49,638 nt of DNA from Bacteroidales bacterium (GCA_017617475.1 JAFZWC010000002.1:1-49638), one strand, 5' to 3'; counted from the stretch's first letter, positions 33,117 through 41,743 are shown. Made by a program: numbers and translations. Notes: generated from the sequence alone by a model not told the origin.

Positions 33117-34202
33117 ATGTATAGTACTATGCTAGATGTAAATGCTCATATTCATACTCCGTATTCTTTCAGTGCGTTTGAGTCGGTAGACCAGGCACTG
33201 GAGCATGCGGCGGCGGAAGGAGTAAAGGTAGTGGGAATCAATGATTTCTACTCCATGGACGGATATGGTGCGTGGAAGGAGGGATGTGCTGGCAGGAAGC
33301 TGTATCCGTTGTTTGGGATAGAGTTCATTTCGCTGAATGCGGAGGACCAGGCTGCGGGTTTGCGGGTGAATGATCCCAACAATCCGGGGCGTACCTATAT
33401 AAGTGGTAAGGGCCTGGCGTATCCGGTGATCCTGAAGGGAGAACCGCTGCGGCAATTGGAGGCCGTTAGGGCCGAGTCCAATGCGCAGGTGGAGAGGATG
33501 TGCGGCAAGCTGAATGCCTGGCTCAAGGCCGAAGGGATGGATATCCAGCTGGATTTCGATGAGATTCGGGAGAAGCTCACCAAGGGATCTATTCGTGAAA
33601 GACACCTGGCCAAGGCTCTGCGCATGGCCTTGTCATCCGACGCCCCCTTGTCATCTCGAGCGCAGTCGAGAGATCTCTCCACGTTGGTCGAGATGACAGA
33701 CGATCCTGCCAAGGTGGAGAACGAGCTTCGCAGCAAGCTGCTGAAGGCGGGTGGTCCGGCCTTTGTGCCGGAGAGCCCGGAGGCCTTCCTGCCCATGAAG
33801 ACCGTTCAGGAAATCATTGAGGCGGCGGGTGGCATCCCTACCTATCCCTTCCTGGCCGATGATGCCAAGGGGAACTTCACGGACTTTGAGGGCGACCTCA
33901 TGAAGGCGGCCGATACGCTAAAAAAGCGCGGTTTCCGCAGCGTGGAGTTCATTACCACCCGCAACACTACGGCGGTTCTGGATCAGTATGCCGGCTACCT
34001 GGAGGACGAGGGCTTCATCGTAAGCTTCGGCTCCGAGCACAATACGCCGGCCATGGAACCGGTGAAACTGCACACCCGCGACGCCGCGGAGCTGAGCGAC
34101 AAACTCAAGGCCATCAACTGGCGTGGCGCCTGTGCCATAGCGGCCCACCAGGCCGGTAAGGACAGCGTAGCTGCCGGAGAAGACCTGATTATGAAGGCAT
34201 GA
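33117..34202 (+). CDS. PHP-domain metal-dependent hydrolase-like protein, with in-frame repeat insertion
   Basis: A 361-residue cytoplasmic protein of the PHP (polymerase and histidinol phosphatase) superfamily. It has the first metal motif VNAHIHTPYSFSAF (His11, His13), VVGINDFYSMDG, PLFGIEFISL, and later SFGSEHNTPAM and AIAAHQAG. Family members hydrolyse phosphoesters or other bonds, but no substrate can be named. Residues of about 178-194 (LSSRAQSRDLSTLVEMT) come from a 50-nt palindromic element inserted in frame, so this loop is not ancestral. The start is ATG 33117, directly after foldback element 2. ATG 33129 is the alternative. Its place before the aldolase suggests a role in sugar-phosphate handling, which is inference. 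Confidence 0.75.
   Translation: MYSTMLDVNAHIHTPYSFSAFESVDQALEHAAAEGVKVVGINDFYSMDGYGAWKEGCAGRKLYPLFGIEFISLNAEDQAAGLRVNDPNNPGRTYISGKGLAYPVILKGEPLRQLEAVRAESNAQVERMCGKLNAWLKAEGMDIQLDFDEIREKLTKGSIRERHLAKALRMALSSDAPLSSRAQSRDLSTLVEMTDDPAKVENELRSKLLKAGGPAFVPESPEAFLPMKTVQEIIEAAGGIPTYPFLADDAKGNFTDFEGDLMKAADTLKKRGFRSVEFITTRNTTAVLDQYAGYLEDEGFIVSFGSEHNTPAMEPVKLHTRDAAELSDKLKAINWRGACAIAAHQAGKDSVAAGEDLIMKA
33649..33698. repeat. Palindromic element inside the PHP coding sequence
   Basis: A 50-nt unit has perfect 11-bp terminal inverted repeats (TGTCATCTCGA and TCGAGATGACA). The interior repeats the theme (GCGCAGTCGAGAGATCTC). It is read in frame as SSRAQSRDLSTLVEMT. It shares the TGTCAT terminus with the REP-like elements of the nearby gaps but is otherwise distinct. 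Confidence 0.8.
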
Positions 34203-34267
34203 GATTCTTCGCTTCGCTCAGAATGACAAATCGCTTGTCATCCTGAGGAGTGAAACGACGAAGGATC
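34202..34267. repeat. Inverted pair of REP-like elements before the rhaEW-like gene
   Basis: AGATTCTTCGCTTCGCTCAG followed by AATGACA starts at 34202, the last base of the PHP stop codon. After a short spacer, an inverted relative (TGTCATCCTGAGGAGTGAAA, ending GAAGGATCT) runs to 34267. Together they can fold into a long imperfect hairpin in the mRNA. Confidence 0.85.
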
Positions 34268-34283
34268 TGTAAATTGTTGTTAT

Positions 34284-36218
34284 ATGAATGCAATTGAACA
34301 ACTGATTGCTATTTCCCGTAAGTACGGGGCCGATACCCGCTATGTGATTGCGGGAGGCGGAAATACGTCCTACAAGGATGCACAGCATCTTTGGGTGAAA
34401 GCCAGCGGCCATGCCCTGGCCACCATTGACGAAGACGGTTTTGCCGTGCTGGACCGTGCCAAACTGGCGCCCATGGGGGAGAAGGCCTACAGCGCCGACC
34501 CCGCCCAGCGCGAGGCGCAGGTGAAGGAAGATTTGGCCGACGCCTGCCTCACCAAGGACCGTCGGCCTTCGGTGGAGACCAGCTTGCACAACTGCATGGA
34601 CTTCGCCTATGTGGTGCACCTGCATCCCACCCTGGTGAACGGTCTCATGTGCTCCGTGAACGCCGCCAACATCTGCGACGAACTGTTCCCGGAGGCCCTG
34701 TATATTGAATATACGGACCCGGGATACACCCTTTTCAAGAAGGTGTACGACCGCCTGCAGGCCTGGAAGGCCGCCAAGGGCAGCCAGCCGCAGGTGATCT
34801 TCCTGCAGAACCACGGCGTGTTCGTGGGGGCCGATACGCCCGAGGAGATTGACGGCATCTACAGCAAACTGATGAGTATGCTGGAATCCCGGGTCAAGGC
34901 TCTGCCGGAAGGCCCTTCCGAGGTGGATGACTGCGTTACCGAGGTCATCCCCGCCATCCGCCAGATTCTCTCCCGGGGCGGCCGCGGGCTCAAGACGCTG
35001 CAGATTACCAAGAACGCACTGGTGGACTGCATTCTGGAGGCTCCGGGTGCCGTTACTACGCCTTTCACCCCGGACATCATAGTCTATTGCAAGAGCGAGT
35101 ACCTGGTGCTGAACGCCGAAGTAAAGGAGGCTGAAGAAGCCATCGAGGACTATGTGGCCCGCCGCGGCCATACGCCCAAGGTGCTGCTGGTGAAGGGCAT
35201 CGGCCTGGTGGCCGTGGGCGACAATGCCAAGAATGCCGGCATCATCACCGAAGTGTTCCTGGATGCTATGAAGGTGGCGTTCTATGCCGGAAGCTTTGGT
35301 GGAGCTCATGGTATGGAACCGTCTTGGATTCAATTCATTGATAACTGGGAAGTGGAGAATTACCGCCGCAAGGTGGCGAATACCGCCGCAAACGGCCGCG
35401 TGGAAGGCAAGACCATCGTGGTCACCGGTGCTGCCCAGGGCTTCGGCGAGGGCATTGCCCGCGAGCTCGTGGGCCAGGGCGCCAACATAGTGGTGGCCGA
35501 CCTTAACGAAGCAGTGGGACAAGCTACGGCGGAATCCTTCAATTCCATCGCCAAGAACAACAAGGCCATCTTCGTGAAGACCAATGTGGCCGATATGGAG
35601 AGCCTGCACAACCTGATGAAGGAGACCATCTGCCATTTCGGTGCGCTGGACGTGTTTGTGTCCAACGCTGGCGTACTCCGCGCAGGTGGCCTGGAGGCCA
35701 TGACGCCGGAGAACTTCGAGTTTGTGACCAACATCAACTACAAGGCGTATTTCTTCTGCGCCAAGGTGGCCAGCCACATCATGAAGATAGAGACGGAGAA
35801 GGATCCGGAGTACTTTGCCGATATCGTACAGGTGAACTCCAAGAGCGGCCTTCGCGGCTCCAAGGCCAATTTCGCCTACGCCGGCGGCAAGTTCGGCGGC
35901 ATAGGCCTAACGCAGTCCTTCGCCCTGGAGCTGGCTCCGTTCCGCGTCAAGGTGAACAGCATCTGCCCCGGCAACTTCTACGACGGACCGCTCTGGAGCA
36001 ATCCGGAGAACGGCCTCTTCGTCCAGTACCTGGCCGCCGGCAAGGTGCCCGGCGCCAAGACGGTACAGGACGTGAAGGACTACTACCTGGCCCAGGTTCC
36101 CATGCGCAAGGGCTGTAACCCTGCCGATGTGACCAAGGCCATTCTCTACGCCATAGAACAAACCGGTGAAACCGGCCAGGCAATTCCTGTTACAGGTGGA
36201 CAAGTAATGTTAGCGTAA
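34284..36218 (+). CDS. Bifunctional class II aldolase / short-chain dehydrogenase (RhaEW-like)
   Basis: Probable L-rhamnulose-1-phosphate aldolase fused to a lactaldehyde dehydrogenase-type SDR, as in RhaEW proteins of some Gram-positive and Chloroflexi bacteria. It has 644 residues. The aldolase half has AGGGNTSYKD, VVHLHPTLVNGLMCS (zinc ligands His112, His114) and FLQNHGVFVGADTPEEI (third His near 175). The SDR half begins near 378 with VVTGAAQGFGEGIA (TGxxxGxG) and continues with VFVSNAGVLRAGG and FAYAGGKFGG (YxxxK near 532-536). It would make DHAP and L-lactaldehyde and may oxidise the latter. Other sugar-phosphate substrates remain possible, since two more related enzymes follow. Confidence 0.82.
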   Translation: MNAIEQLIAISRKYGADTRYVIAGGGNTSYKDAQHLWVKASGHALATIDEDGFAVLDRAKLAPMGEKAYSADPAQREAQVKEDLADACLTKDRRPSVETSLHNCMDFAYVVHLHPTLVNGLMCSVNAANICDELFPEALYIEYTDPGYTLFKKVYDRLQAWKAAKGSQPQVIFLQNHGVFVGADTPEEIDGIYSKLMSMLESRVKALPEGPSEVDDCVTEVIPAIRQILSRGGRGLKTLQITKNALVDCILEAPGAVTTPFTPDIIVYCKSEYLVLNAEVKEAEEAIEDYVARRGHTPKVLLVKGIGLVAVGDNAKNAGIITEVFLDAMKVAFYAGSFGGAHGMEPSWIQFIDNWEVENYRRKVANTAANGRVEGKTIVVTGAAQGFGEGIARELVGQGANIVVADLNEAVGQATAESFNSIAKNNKAIFVKTNVADMESLHNLMKETICHFGALDVFVSNAGVLRAGGLEAMTPENFEFVTNINYKAYFFCAKVASHIMKIETEKDPEYFADIVQVNSKSGLRGSKANFAYAGGKFGGIGLTQSFALELAPFRVKVNSICPGNFYDGPLWSNPENGLFVQYLAAGKVPGAKTVQDVKDYYLAQVPMRKGCNPADVTKAILYAIEQTGETGQAIPVTGGQVMLA

Positions 36219-36222
36219 ATAT

Positions 36223-37488
36223 ATGAAAACCAAAGCAGTAAGACTTTACGGAAAGGACGATCTGAGGCTGGAGGAGTTTGAACTTCCGGCCATTAAGGAA
36301 GATGAGATTCTGGCGAAGGTGGTGAGCGACAGCATTTGCATGTCGTCTTACAAGGCCACGCATCAGGGGACGGACCACAAGCGCGTGCCCAACGATGTGG
36401 CGGAGCATCCCATCATCATCGGCCATGAGTTTGCCGGTGAGATTGTGGAGGTGGGCGCAAAATGGCAGGCCCAGTTCAAACCTGGAGACAAATTCTCCAT
36501 CCAGCCGGCCATGAACGATCCCCGCGGCCCGGTGGGCATTTACAGTGCTCCGGGGTATTCCTATCAGAACATCGGCGGTGATGCCACCTATGTGGTTATT
36601 CCCAAGGAGGTTATGGAAGACGGCTGCCTGCTGCCCTTCAAGGGAGAGGGCTTCTATCCCGCCTCTTTGAGCGAGCCGCTCAGCTGCGTGGTGGGCGCCA
36701 TGCATGCATGCTACCACACCACGCCGGGCAAGTATGTCCACGCCATGGAAATCAAGGACGGCGGCAAAATGGCGCTGCTGGCTTCCGTAGGGCCGATGGG
36801 CCTGGCGGCCATTAACTACGTGCTGCACCGTGAGGACCGCAAGCCCGCCCTGCTGGTGGTGACCGATATCAATCAGGAACGCCTGGACCGTGCCGCCAGC
36901 CTGTATACGGTGGAATTTGCCAAGAGCCGCGGCATTGAACTGCATTACGTGAACACGGGCGTGGAGAACCCTGTGGAACTGCTGATGGGCTTTACGGGCG
37001 GCACGGGCTACGACGACGTCTTCTGCTTTGCCCCGGTGGCCCCGGTGGTGGAGCAGGCCGACGACATCCTGGCCTTCGACGGCTGCCTCAACTTCTTCGC
37101 CGGCCCTTCCAAGGCCCCGTTCAAGGCTCCGTTCAATTTCTACAATGTCCATTACAACAACACCCACGTGGTGGGCACCTCCGGCGGCAACACCGACGAC
37201 ATGAAGGAGGCCCTGCACTACATGGGCAAGGGCATGGATCCGGCCGGCCTGGTCACCCATATCGGCGGCCTCAATGCCGTGATTGACACCACCATGAACC
37301 TGCCCAGCATCCCGGGCGGCAAGAAACTCATCTATACGCATATAGAGATGCCTCTGACGGCCATTGCCGATTTCGGCAAGGTGGGGAAGCCGGTATATGA
37401 CAAGCTGGACGCCATCTGCAAGGCCCACAACGGCCTCTGGAGCGTAGAGGCCGAAGAATATTTGCTCTCCCATAGCGAAGAACTCTAA
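36223..37488 (+). CDS. Zinc-binding medium-chain dehydrogenase (L-sorbose-1-phosphate reductase-like)
   Basis: A 421-residue MDR-superfamily alcohol/polyol dehydrogenase. It has the N-terminal catalytic-zinc segment ICMSSYKATHQG, HPIIIGHEFAGEIVEVG and PGDKFSIQPA. The cofactor-domain turn is ASVGPMGLAAINY and the NAD(P)-proximal residue may be in VVTDINQERLDRA. The usual four-cysteine structural zinc loop is absent. The overall form resembles L-sorbose-1-phosphate reductase-type enzymes. It begins 4 bases after the RhaEW-like gene. It may interconvert a ketose or ketose-phosphate and a polyol. A direct part in rhamnose catabolism is not established. Confidence 0.75.
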   Translation: MKTKAVRLYGKDDLRLEEFELPAIKEDEILAKVVSDSICMSSYKATHQGTDHKRVPNDVAEHPIIIGHEFAGEIVEVGAKWQAQFKPGDKFSIQPAMNDPRGPVGIYSAPGYSYQNIGGDATYVVIPKEVMEDGCLLPFKGEGFYPASLSEPLSCVVGAMHACYHTTPGKYVHAMEIKDGGKMALLASVGPMGLAAINYVLHREDRKPALLVVTDINQERLDRAASLYTVEFAKSRGIELHYVNTGVENPVELLMGFTGGTGYDDVFCFAPVAPVVEQADDILAFDGCLNFFAGPSKAPFKAPFNFYNVHYNNTHVVGTSGGNTDDMKEALHYMGKGMDPAGLVTHIGGLNAVIDTTMNLPSIPGGKKLIYTHIEMPLTAIADFGKVGKPVYDKLDAICKAHNGLWSVEAEEYLLSHSEEL

Positions 37489-37493
37489 GTATT

Positions 37494-37520
37494 TGTCATT
37501 CTGAGCGAAGCGAAGAATCT
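37494..37520. repeat. REP-like element before the tandem aldolase gene
   Basis: TGTCATTCTGAGCGAAGCGA followed by AGAATCT is the reverse complement of the elements after the rhaB and PHP stops. It fills nearly the whole 36-base gap between the dehydrogenase and the tandem aldolase gene. Confidence 0.85.
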
Positions 37521-37524
37521 GTAT

Positions 37525-38829
37525 ATGAAGAAAATCGACACAACTTTAATGCACCCGGCCGAGCAGATTGCCCTCATCATCGGCCGCATCTATCGCCGGA
37601 AGATGACAACCACTTCCGGCGGCAACCTGTCCATTATGGACGACAACGGGGACATGTGGATTACCCCCGCGGGCATTGACAAGGGTTCCCTGACGCCGGC
37701 CGATATCATGTGCGTCAAGGCCGACGGTACCATCGTGGGCCCTCATCGGCCTTCCTCGGAATATCCCTTCCACAAGGCCCTGTACAAAAAGCGCCCGCAC
37801 CTGCGCAGCGTGATTCATGCGCATCCTCCGGGACTGGTGACCTTCTCTATTGTGCACCAGGTGCCGGATACTACCATTATCCCGCAGGCCAAATTCGTGT
37901 GCGGCCCTATCGGCTTTGCCCCTTATGCCCTGCCGGGCAGCGAACTGCTGGGAGAGAAGATTGCCGCCGAGTTCGAGAAGAATCCCGATTATAAGGCCGT
38001 GATCATGGAAAACCACGGCGTGGTGCTCATGGGCGAGGACATTGCCGACGCCTACCAGCGTCTGGAGACCCTGGAGTTGTGCGCCCGCACCATCCTGAAT
38101 GCCAAGACTTTAGGTAAGCCTGTATATCTGACTGAAGAACAGATACTTAAGCACGAGAAAGCCGTCCACGTCGCCTTCCAGCATTTCATGAATGTGGAGC
38201 ACCCGTCCGACGAGCGCGCCATCCGTACTGAAATCTGCGATATCGTACACCGGGCCTGCGCCCAGGGCCTGATGTGTTCCTCCTATGGAACGGCGTCCGT
38301 ACGTTGGAGAGGGGACGATTTCCTCATCACCCCTTCCGACAAGCAGCGCTGGGAACTGGAGCCCAACGATATTGTCCAGGTGAAAAACGGGATGGTGGAA
38401 GCCGGCAAGAACGCAAGCCGCTCCACGGCTCTTCATTATGAGATTTACCGCCGGAATCCCAAGATCAACAGCATCATCCTCACCCAGACGCCTTACCTGA
38501 TGGGTTATGCCACCACAGGGGTTAAGTTTGATGTGCGCACCATTCCCGAGAGCTGGATCTTCCTGCAGGATATTCCTCAGTATCCTTTTGGAACCCAGTA
38601 CTTTAACACGGAAGAAATGGCCGAAGGCTTCAAGAAGCTTCCGTGCGCCTTCCTGGCCAACGACTCCATAGTGGTCACCGGCGACAAGCTTATCAATACC
38701 TTCGACAAACTGGAAGTGGCCGACTTCAGCGCCCGTTCGCTGGTGATGGCCGCCCCGGTGGGCAAGCTCAACCCCATTACGGACGAGGAGATCGAAGACC
38801 TACGCGTGGCCTTCCACGTGGGCGAGTAA
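37525..38829 (+). CDS. Tandem class II aldolase/adducin-family protein, second domain degenerate
   Basis: A 434-residue protein with two aldolase/adducin domains. The first (about 1-210) looks intact, with TTSGGNLSIMD, SSEYPFHKAL (catalytic-type Glu), VIHAHPPGLV (zinc ligands near 98-100) and IMENHGVVLMG (third His near 163). It resembles L-fuculose-phosphate aldolases. The second (about 225-434) keeps the fold (SSYGTASVRWRGDDFLITPSDK) but has ASRSTALH in place of the Glu motif, LTQTPYLMG in place of HAHP and ANDSIVVTG in place of ENHG. It should not bind zinc. It may be structural or regulatory. The gene is the last of the array and overlaps the convergent next gene by 30 bases. The substrate is probably a ketose phosphate. 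Confidence 0.82.
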   Translation: MKKIDTTLMHPAEQIALIIGRIYRRKMTTTSGGNLSIMDDNGDMWITPAGIDKGSLTPADIMCVKADGTIVGPHRPSSEYPFHKALYKKRPHLRSVIHAHPPGLVTFSIVHQVPDTTIIPQAKFVCGPIGFAPYALPGSELLGEKIAAEFEKNPDYKAVIMENHGVVLMGEDIADAYQRLETLELCARTILNAKTLGKPVYLTEEQILKHEKAVHVAFQHFMNVEHPSDERAIRTEICDIVHRACAQGLMCSSYGTASVRWRGDDFLITPSDKQRWELEPNDIVQVKNGMVEAGKNASRSTALHYEIYRRNPKINSIILTQTPYLMGYATTGVKFDVRTIPESWIFLQDIPQYPFGTQYFNTEEMAEGFKKLPCAFLANDSIVVTGDKLINTFDKLEVADFSARSLVMAAPVGKLNPITDEEIEDLRVAFHVGE

Positions 38830-39375
38830 GGCGGGAGCCAGATGTTTTTTTACCTCGGGAAACGTTGGAAGATGTTTCCCGGGGTATTGTTTTGCCCGGC
38901 CGGGATAGCGGGCGGCGAATTCCTCATAGCAGTGCACGAGTTCGTCGTCCGTGGCGAAGAGCCCCAGCGTGAGCTCCGGAGCGTCATTGTCAAACTGTCT
39001 GGCTTCCAGGGCCTCGTAGCGGTCGCAGAGTTCGGGCGTAATGGTGAAGGAGGTGGCGCCGTCCCGGCGAGGGGAGAGGTATTCCATAGGGCCGATATGC
39101 GTGCGCAGGAGGCGGGCTACATGGAGGTCCGGATTGATGAGCGCCTTGCGCACTCCGCGGAGCTGTTGAACCAGGAAACCGCCCCAGGAGAGGCCCACCA
39201 CCAGGTCCGGCTGCTCTGCCTTGCAAAGGCTGCAGAGAAGCTCCAGCGCTTCGTCCGGGTCGATGGGGACGTCGGGGGCCTTGACATCGGCCTTGAGGTT
39301 GATGCGGAGCATATCGGCCAGTTTGTAAGCGCCCGACGAGGCCAGTCCATGTATGAAGAGGATGCGCACGGCCAA
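38800..39375 (-). CDS. Small alpha/beta-hydrolase, YqiA/UPF0227-like
   Basis: A 191-residue cytoplasmic hydrolase with no signal peptide. It shows ILFIHGLASSGAYK (oxyanion region), VVGLSWGGFLVQQL (nucleophile elbow, serine near residue 64), LGLFATDDELVH (acid) and YPGKHLPTFPEVKK (histidine). The pattern fits the YqiA/UPF0227 esterase family. The start is TTG 39375, or GTG 39369 six bases later. No ATG is available before the conserved strand. Its 3' end overlaps the tandem aldolase gene by 30 bases on the opposite strand. The biological substrate is unknown. Confidence 0.7.
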   Translation of the reverse strand: MAVRILFIHGLASSGAYKLADMLRINLKADVKAPDVPIDPDEALELLCSLCKAEQPDLVVGLSWGGFLVQQLRGVRKALINPDLHVARLLRTHIGPMEYLSPRRDGATSFTITPELCDRYEALEARQFDNDAPELTLGLFATDDELVHCYEEFAARYPGRAKQYPGKHLPTFPEVKKHLAPALLAHVEGHA

Positions 39376-39390
39376 AGGTTTAAGAATTTG

Positions 39391-39421
39391 AAAAGTCCTG
39401 CCCAGAACGGGCAGGACTTTT
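39391..39421. terminator. Bidirectional terminator after GH3 gene 1
   Basis: A perfect 13-bp stem (AAAAGTCCTGCCC pairing with GGGCAGGACTTTT) has a 5-nt loop. The arms end in A and T runs, so it works in both directions. It lies just after the minus-strand GH3 stop at 39440 and upstream of the YqiA-like gene. Confidence 0.85.
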
Positions 39422-39439
39422 TGGTAATAGGCTTGTTCC

Positions 39440-41743
39440 TTACTTTTTCAGCAGCACGGCGTGGGCGGGAGCCTCGGAGGCTTCCGCTTCGGCCTCTGCG
39501 GTGCAGCGGATGTCGCGGGAAGAGGCGCCGAACTGGAAGGTATAGGTGCCGGCGTCCACCTTCCAGGCCGATGCGCGCTCGTCAAAGGAGGCGAGCTCGG
39601 AGGTGGGGAAGGTGAGGGTGAGGGTCTGGGACTCGCCGGGGGCCAGCTTGCCGGTCTTGGCAAAAGCCTTCAGTTCCTTGGCGGGCTTGTCCATCCAGCT
39701 CTCGGGAGCGGTTACATACAGCTGGACCACTTCCTTTCCGGCCACTTCACCCACGTTCTTCACGTTGACGGTGGCAGTGATGGTCTTTCCGTCGTTCTTT
39801 ACAGTGGGCTCGCTGTACTCGAAGCTGGTATAGCTGAGGCCGTAACCGAAAGGATAGGAGACGGAGATGTTGTATTTGTCGAACCAACGGTAACCTACGT
39901 AAATACCTTCGGCATAGTCGGTCTGGTCCACGTCCTTCAGGCCCACGTCCTCGCGGCGGTTCATGAAGTAGACGTCCTTGAGGGCATCGATGGGGAAGTT
40001 GGCCGAGGAAGCGGCGTCGGTGAGGTTCACGGGGAAGGTCATCGGGAGCTTGCCGGAGGGGCTTTCCACGCCGGTGAGGATGTCGGTGACGGAATTGCCG
40101 CCTTCCTGTCCGGCCTGCCAGGCCAGGAGGATGGCATCCGGCATCCACTTCCAGGAGAGGGTCTCGATAACGCCACCCACGTTCAGCACCACGACCACCT
40201 TCTTGCCAGCCTTGTGGAAAGCATTGGTGACCGTTTTCAGGAGGTTGCGCTCGCTGGTGCTGAGCTCGAAGTCGGCGGCGCTGCGGTCGAAGAATTCACC
40301 GGAGTTGCGGCCGAAGGTGATGATGGCAATATCGTTTTCCTGTACGGAAGCGGCCAGTTCCTTCTGGTCGGGAACCAGCTCGGTGGGGCGGGGAACCGGA
40401 TAGAAGGCAGCCAGCATGTCGTTGGGATCCAGGGAGGCCTGGAAGGCGGCCTTTTCATCTTCGATGTGCTTCAGGTAGGCGGCCTTCTTGCTCTCGTCCA
40501 CGTTGAGGCCGGCGTTCTTGAGACCGTCCAGCAGGGAGACGGTGTAGGCGCGATTCACGTTACCGGAACCGGTACCGCCGGCGATGAAATCGTAAGAGGT
40601 GCAGCCGAAAACGGCTACATTCTTAACGTCCTTGAGGGGAAGGACGCCTTCATTCTTGAGCAGCACCATGCCTTCCAGGGCGCTCTGGCGGGTTACCTGG
40701 GCGTGGGCCTTCAAGTCCGGCTTGTTGCTGTATTTGTAACCTTTCACCTTGGGGCTGCGCTTGACCAGTTCCAGGCAGCGCTTGACGCAAACGTCCAGCT
40801 GGGCCTCGGTGAGGGTGCTGTCCTTGAGGGCGTTCATGATTTGCTCGTACTGCAGGGCGGTACCGGGCTGGAGCATGTCGTTGCCTGCGGCAATCTGCTC
40901 GGCGCCGTTGTCACCACCGTACCAGTCGGTCATGACCAGGCCCTTGAAGCCCCACTCGTCGCGGAGGACGGTGGTCAGGAGGTCCTTGCTCTGGGAGGTG
41001 TAGGTGCCGTTGATCTTGTTGTAGGAGCTCATCACCGTCCAGGGCTGGGCCTCTTTGACGGCGATTTCAAAGCCCTTGAGGTAAATCTCGCGCTGGGCGC
41101 GGGGGCTGATGATGGCGTTGTTGCCGGTGCGGTTGGTCTCCTGGTTGTTGTAGGCGAAGTGCTTGATGGAAGTGCCCACGTCGTTCTTCTGGACGCCACG
41201 CACGTAGGCTGCGGCGGTCTTTCCGGCCACCACGGGGTCTTCGGAGTAGTACTCGAAGTTGCGGCCGTTCAGGGGATGACGGTGGATGTTGAGGGCGGGA
41301 GCCAGGTAAACGTCGGCCCCGTATTCATGGACCTCTTCACCCATGGCCTCACCTACGTTTTCCACCAGTTCCTGGTTCCAGGTGCTGGCCAGGAGGGTGC
41401 CGATGGGGAAGTGGGTGCAGTAATAGGTGTTGGGGTCGTTCTCGCGGGTAGGGTTGATGCGCAGGCCGGCAGGACCGTCGGCCAGGACGATGGAGGGAAT
41501 ACCCAGACGGGGAATGGGATAGGTGGTGCCGGCGGCGCCGGGAACGATGTCCTGGGTGGCGCCCACCACGGCGGAGGAACCGTCGCTTCCGGCCATGCCC
41601 ATGCCGATCACAAAATGTACTTTTTCTTCCAGGGTCATGGCCTTGAGTACTTTGTCTACGGAGGCCTTACCCAGCTGAGGGTCACCGCTTTGGCAGCCTG
41701 CAAGGGCCAGGATGGCGGCGGAAATCAGGATGATTTTCTTCAT
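39440..41743 (-). CDS. GH3 family beta-glycosidase 1, lipoprotein
   Basis: Predicted exo-beta-glucosidase or similar. It has 767 residues with a lipoprotein signal (MKKIILISAAILALAGC). The GH3 N-terminal barrel shows LADGPAGLRINPTR, NIHRHPLNGRNFEYYSEDP, GTSIKHFAYNNQETNR and the nucleophile in GLVMTDWYGG (Asp near 271). The C-terminal domain has VLNVGGVIETLSW, ILLAWQAGQEGG, GKLPMTFP and YPFGYGLSYTSFEYS. A fibronectin-III-like domain ends the protein. It is divergent from a close paralogue at 41909, with 165 bases between the start codons. Substrate specificity is uncertain. Confidence 0.92.
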   Translation of the reverse strand: MKKIILISAAILALAGCQSGDPQLGKASVDKVLKAMTLEEKVHFVIGMGMAGSDGSSAVVGATQDIVPGAAGTTYPIPRLGIPSIVLADGPAGLRINPTRENDPNTYYCTHFPIGTLLASTWNQELVENVGEAMGEEVHEYGADVYLAPALNIHRHPLNGRNFEYYSEDPVVAGKTAAAYVRGVQKNDVGTSIKHFAYNNQETNRTGNNAIISPRAQREIYLKGFEIAVKEAQPWTVMSSYNKINGTYTSQSKDLLTTVLRDEWGFKGLVMTDWYGGDNGAEQIAAGNDMLQPGTALQYEQIMNALKDSTLTEAQLDVCVKRCLELVKRSPKVKGYKYSNKPDLKAHAQVTRQSALEGMVLLKNEGVLPLKDVKNVAVFGCTSYDFIAGGTGSGNVNRAYTVSLLDGLKNAGLNVDESKKAAYLKHIEDEKAAFQASLDPNDMLAAFYPVPRPTELVPDQKELAASVQENDIAIITFGRNSGEFFDRSAADFELSTSERNLLKTVTNAFHKAGKKVVVVLNVGGVIETLSWKWMPDAILLAWQAGQEGGNSVTDILTGVESPSGKLPMTFPVNLTDAASSANFPIDALKDVYFMNRREDVGLKDVDQTDYAEGIYVGYRWFDKYNISVSYPFGYGLSYTSFEYSEPTVKNDGKTITATVNVKNVGEVAGKEVVQLYVTAPESWMDKPAKELKAFAKTGKLAPGESQTLTLTFPTSELASFDERASAWKVDAGTYTFQFGASSRDIRCTAEAEAEASEAPAHAVLLKK

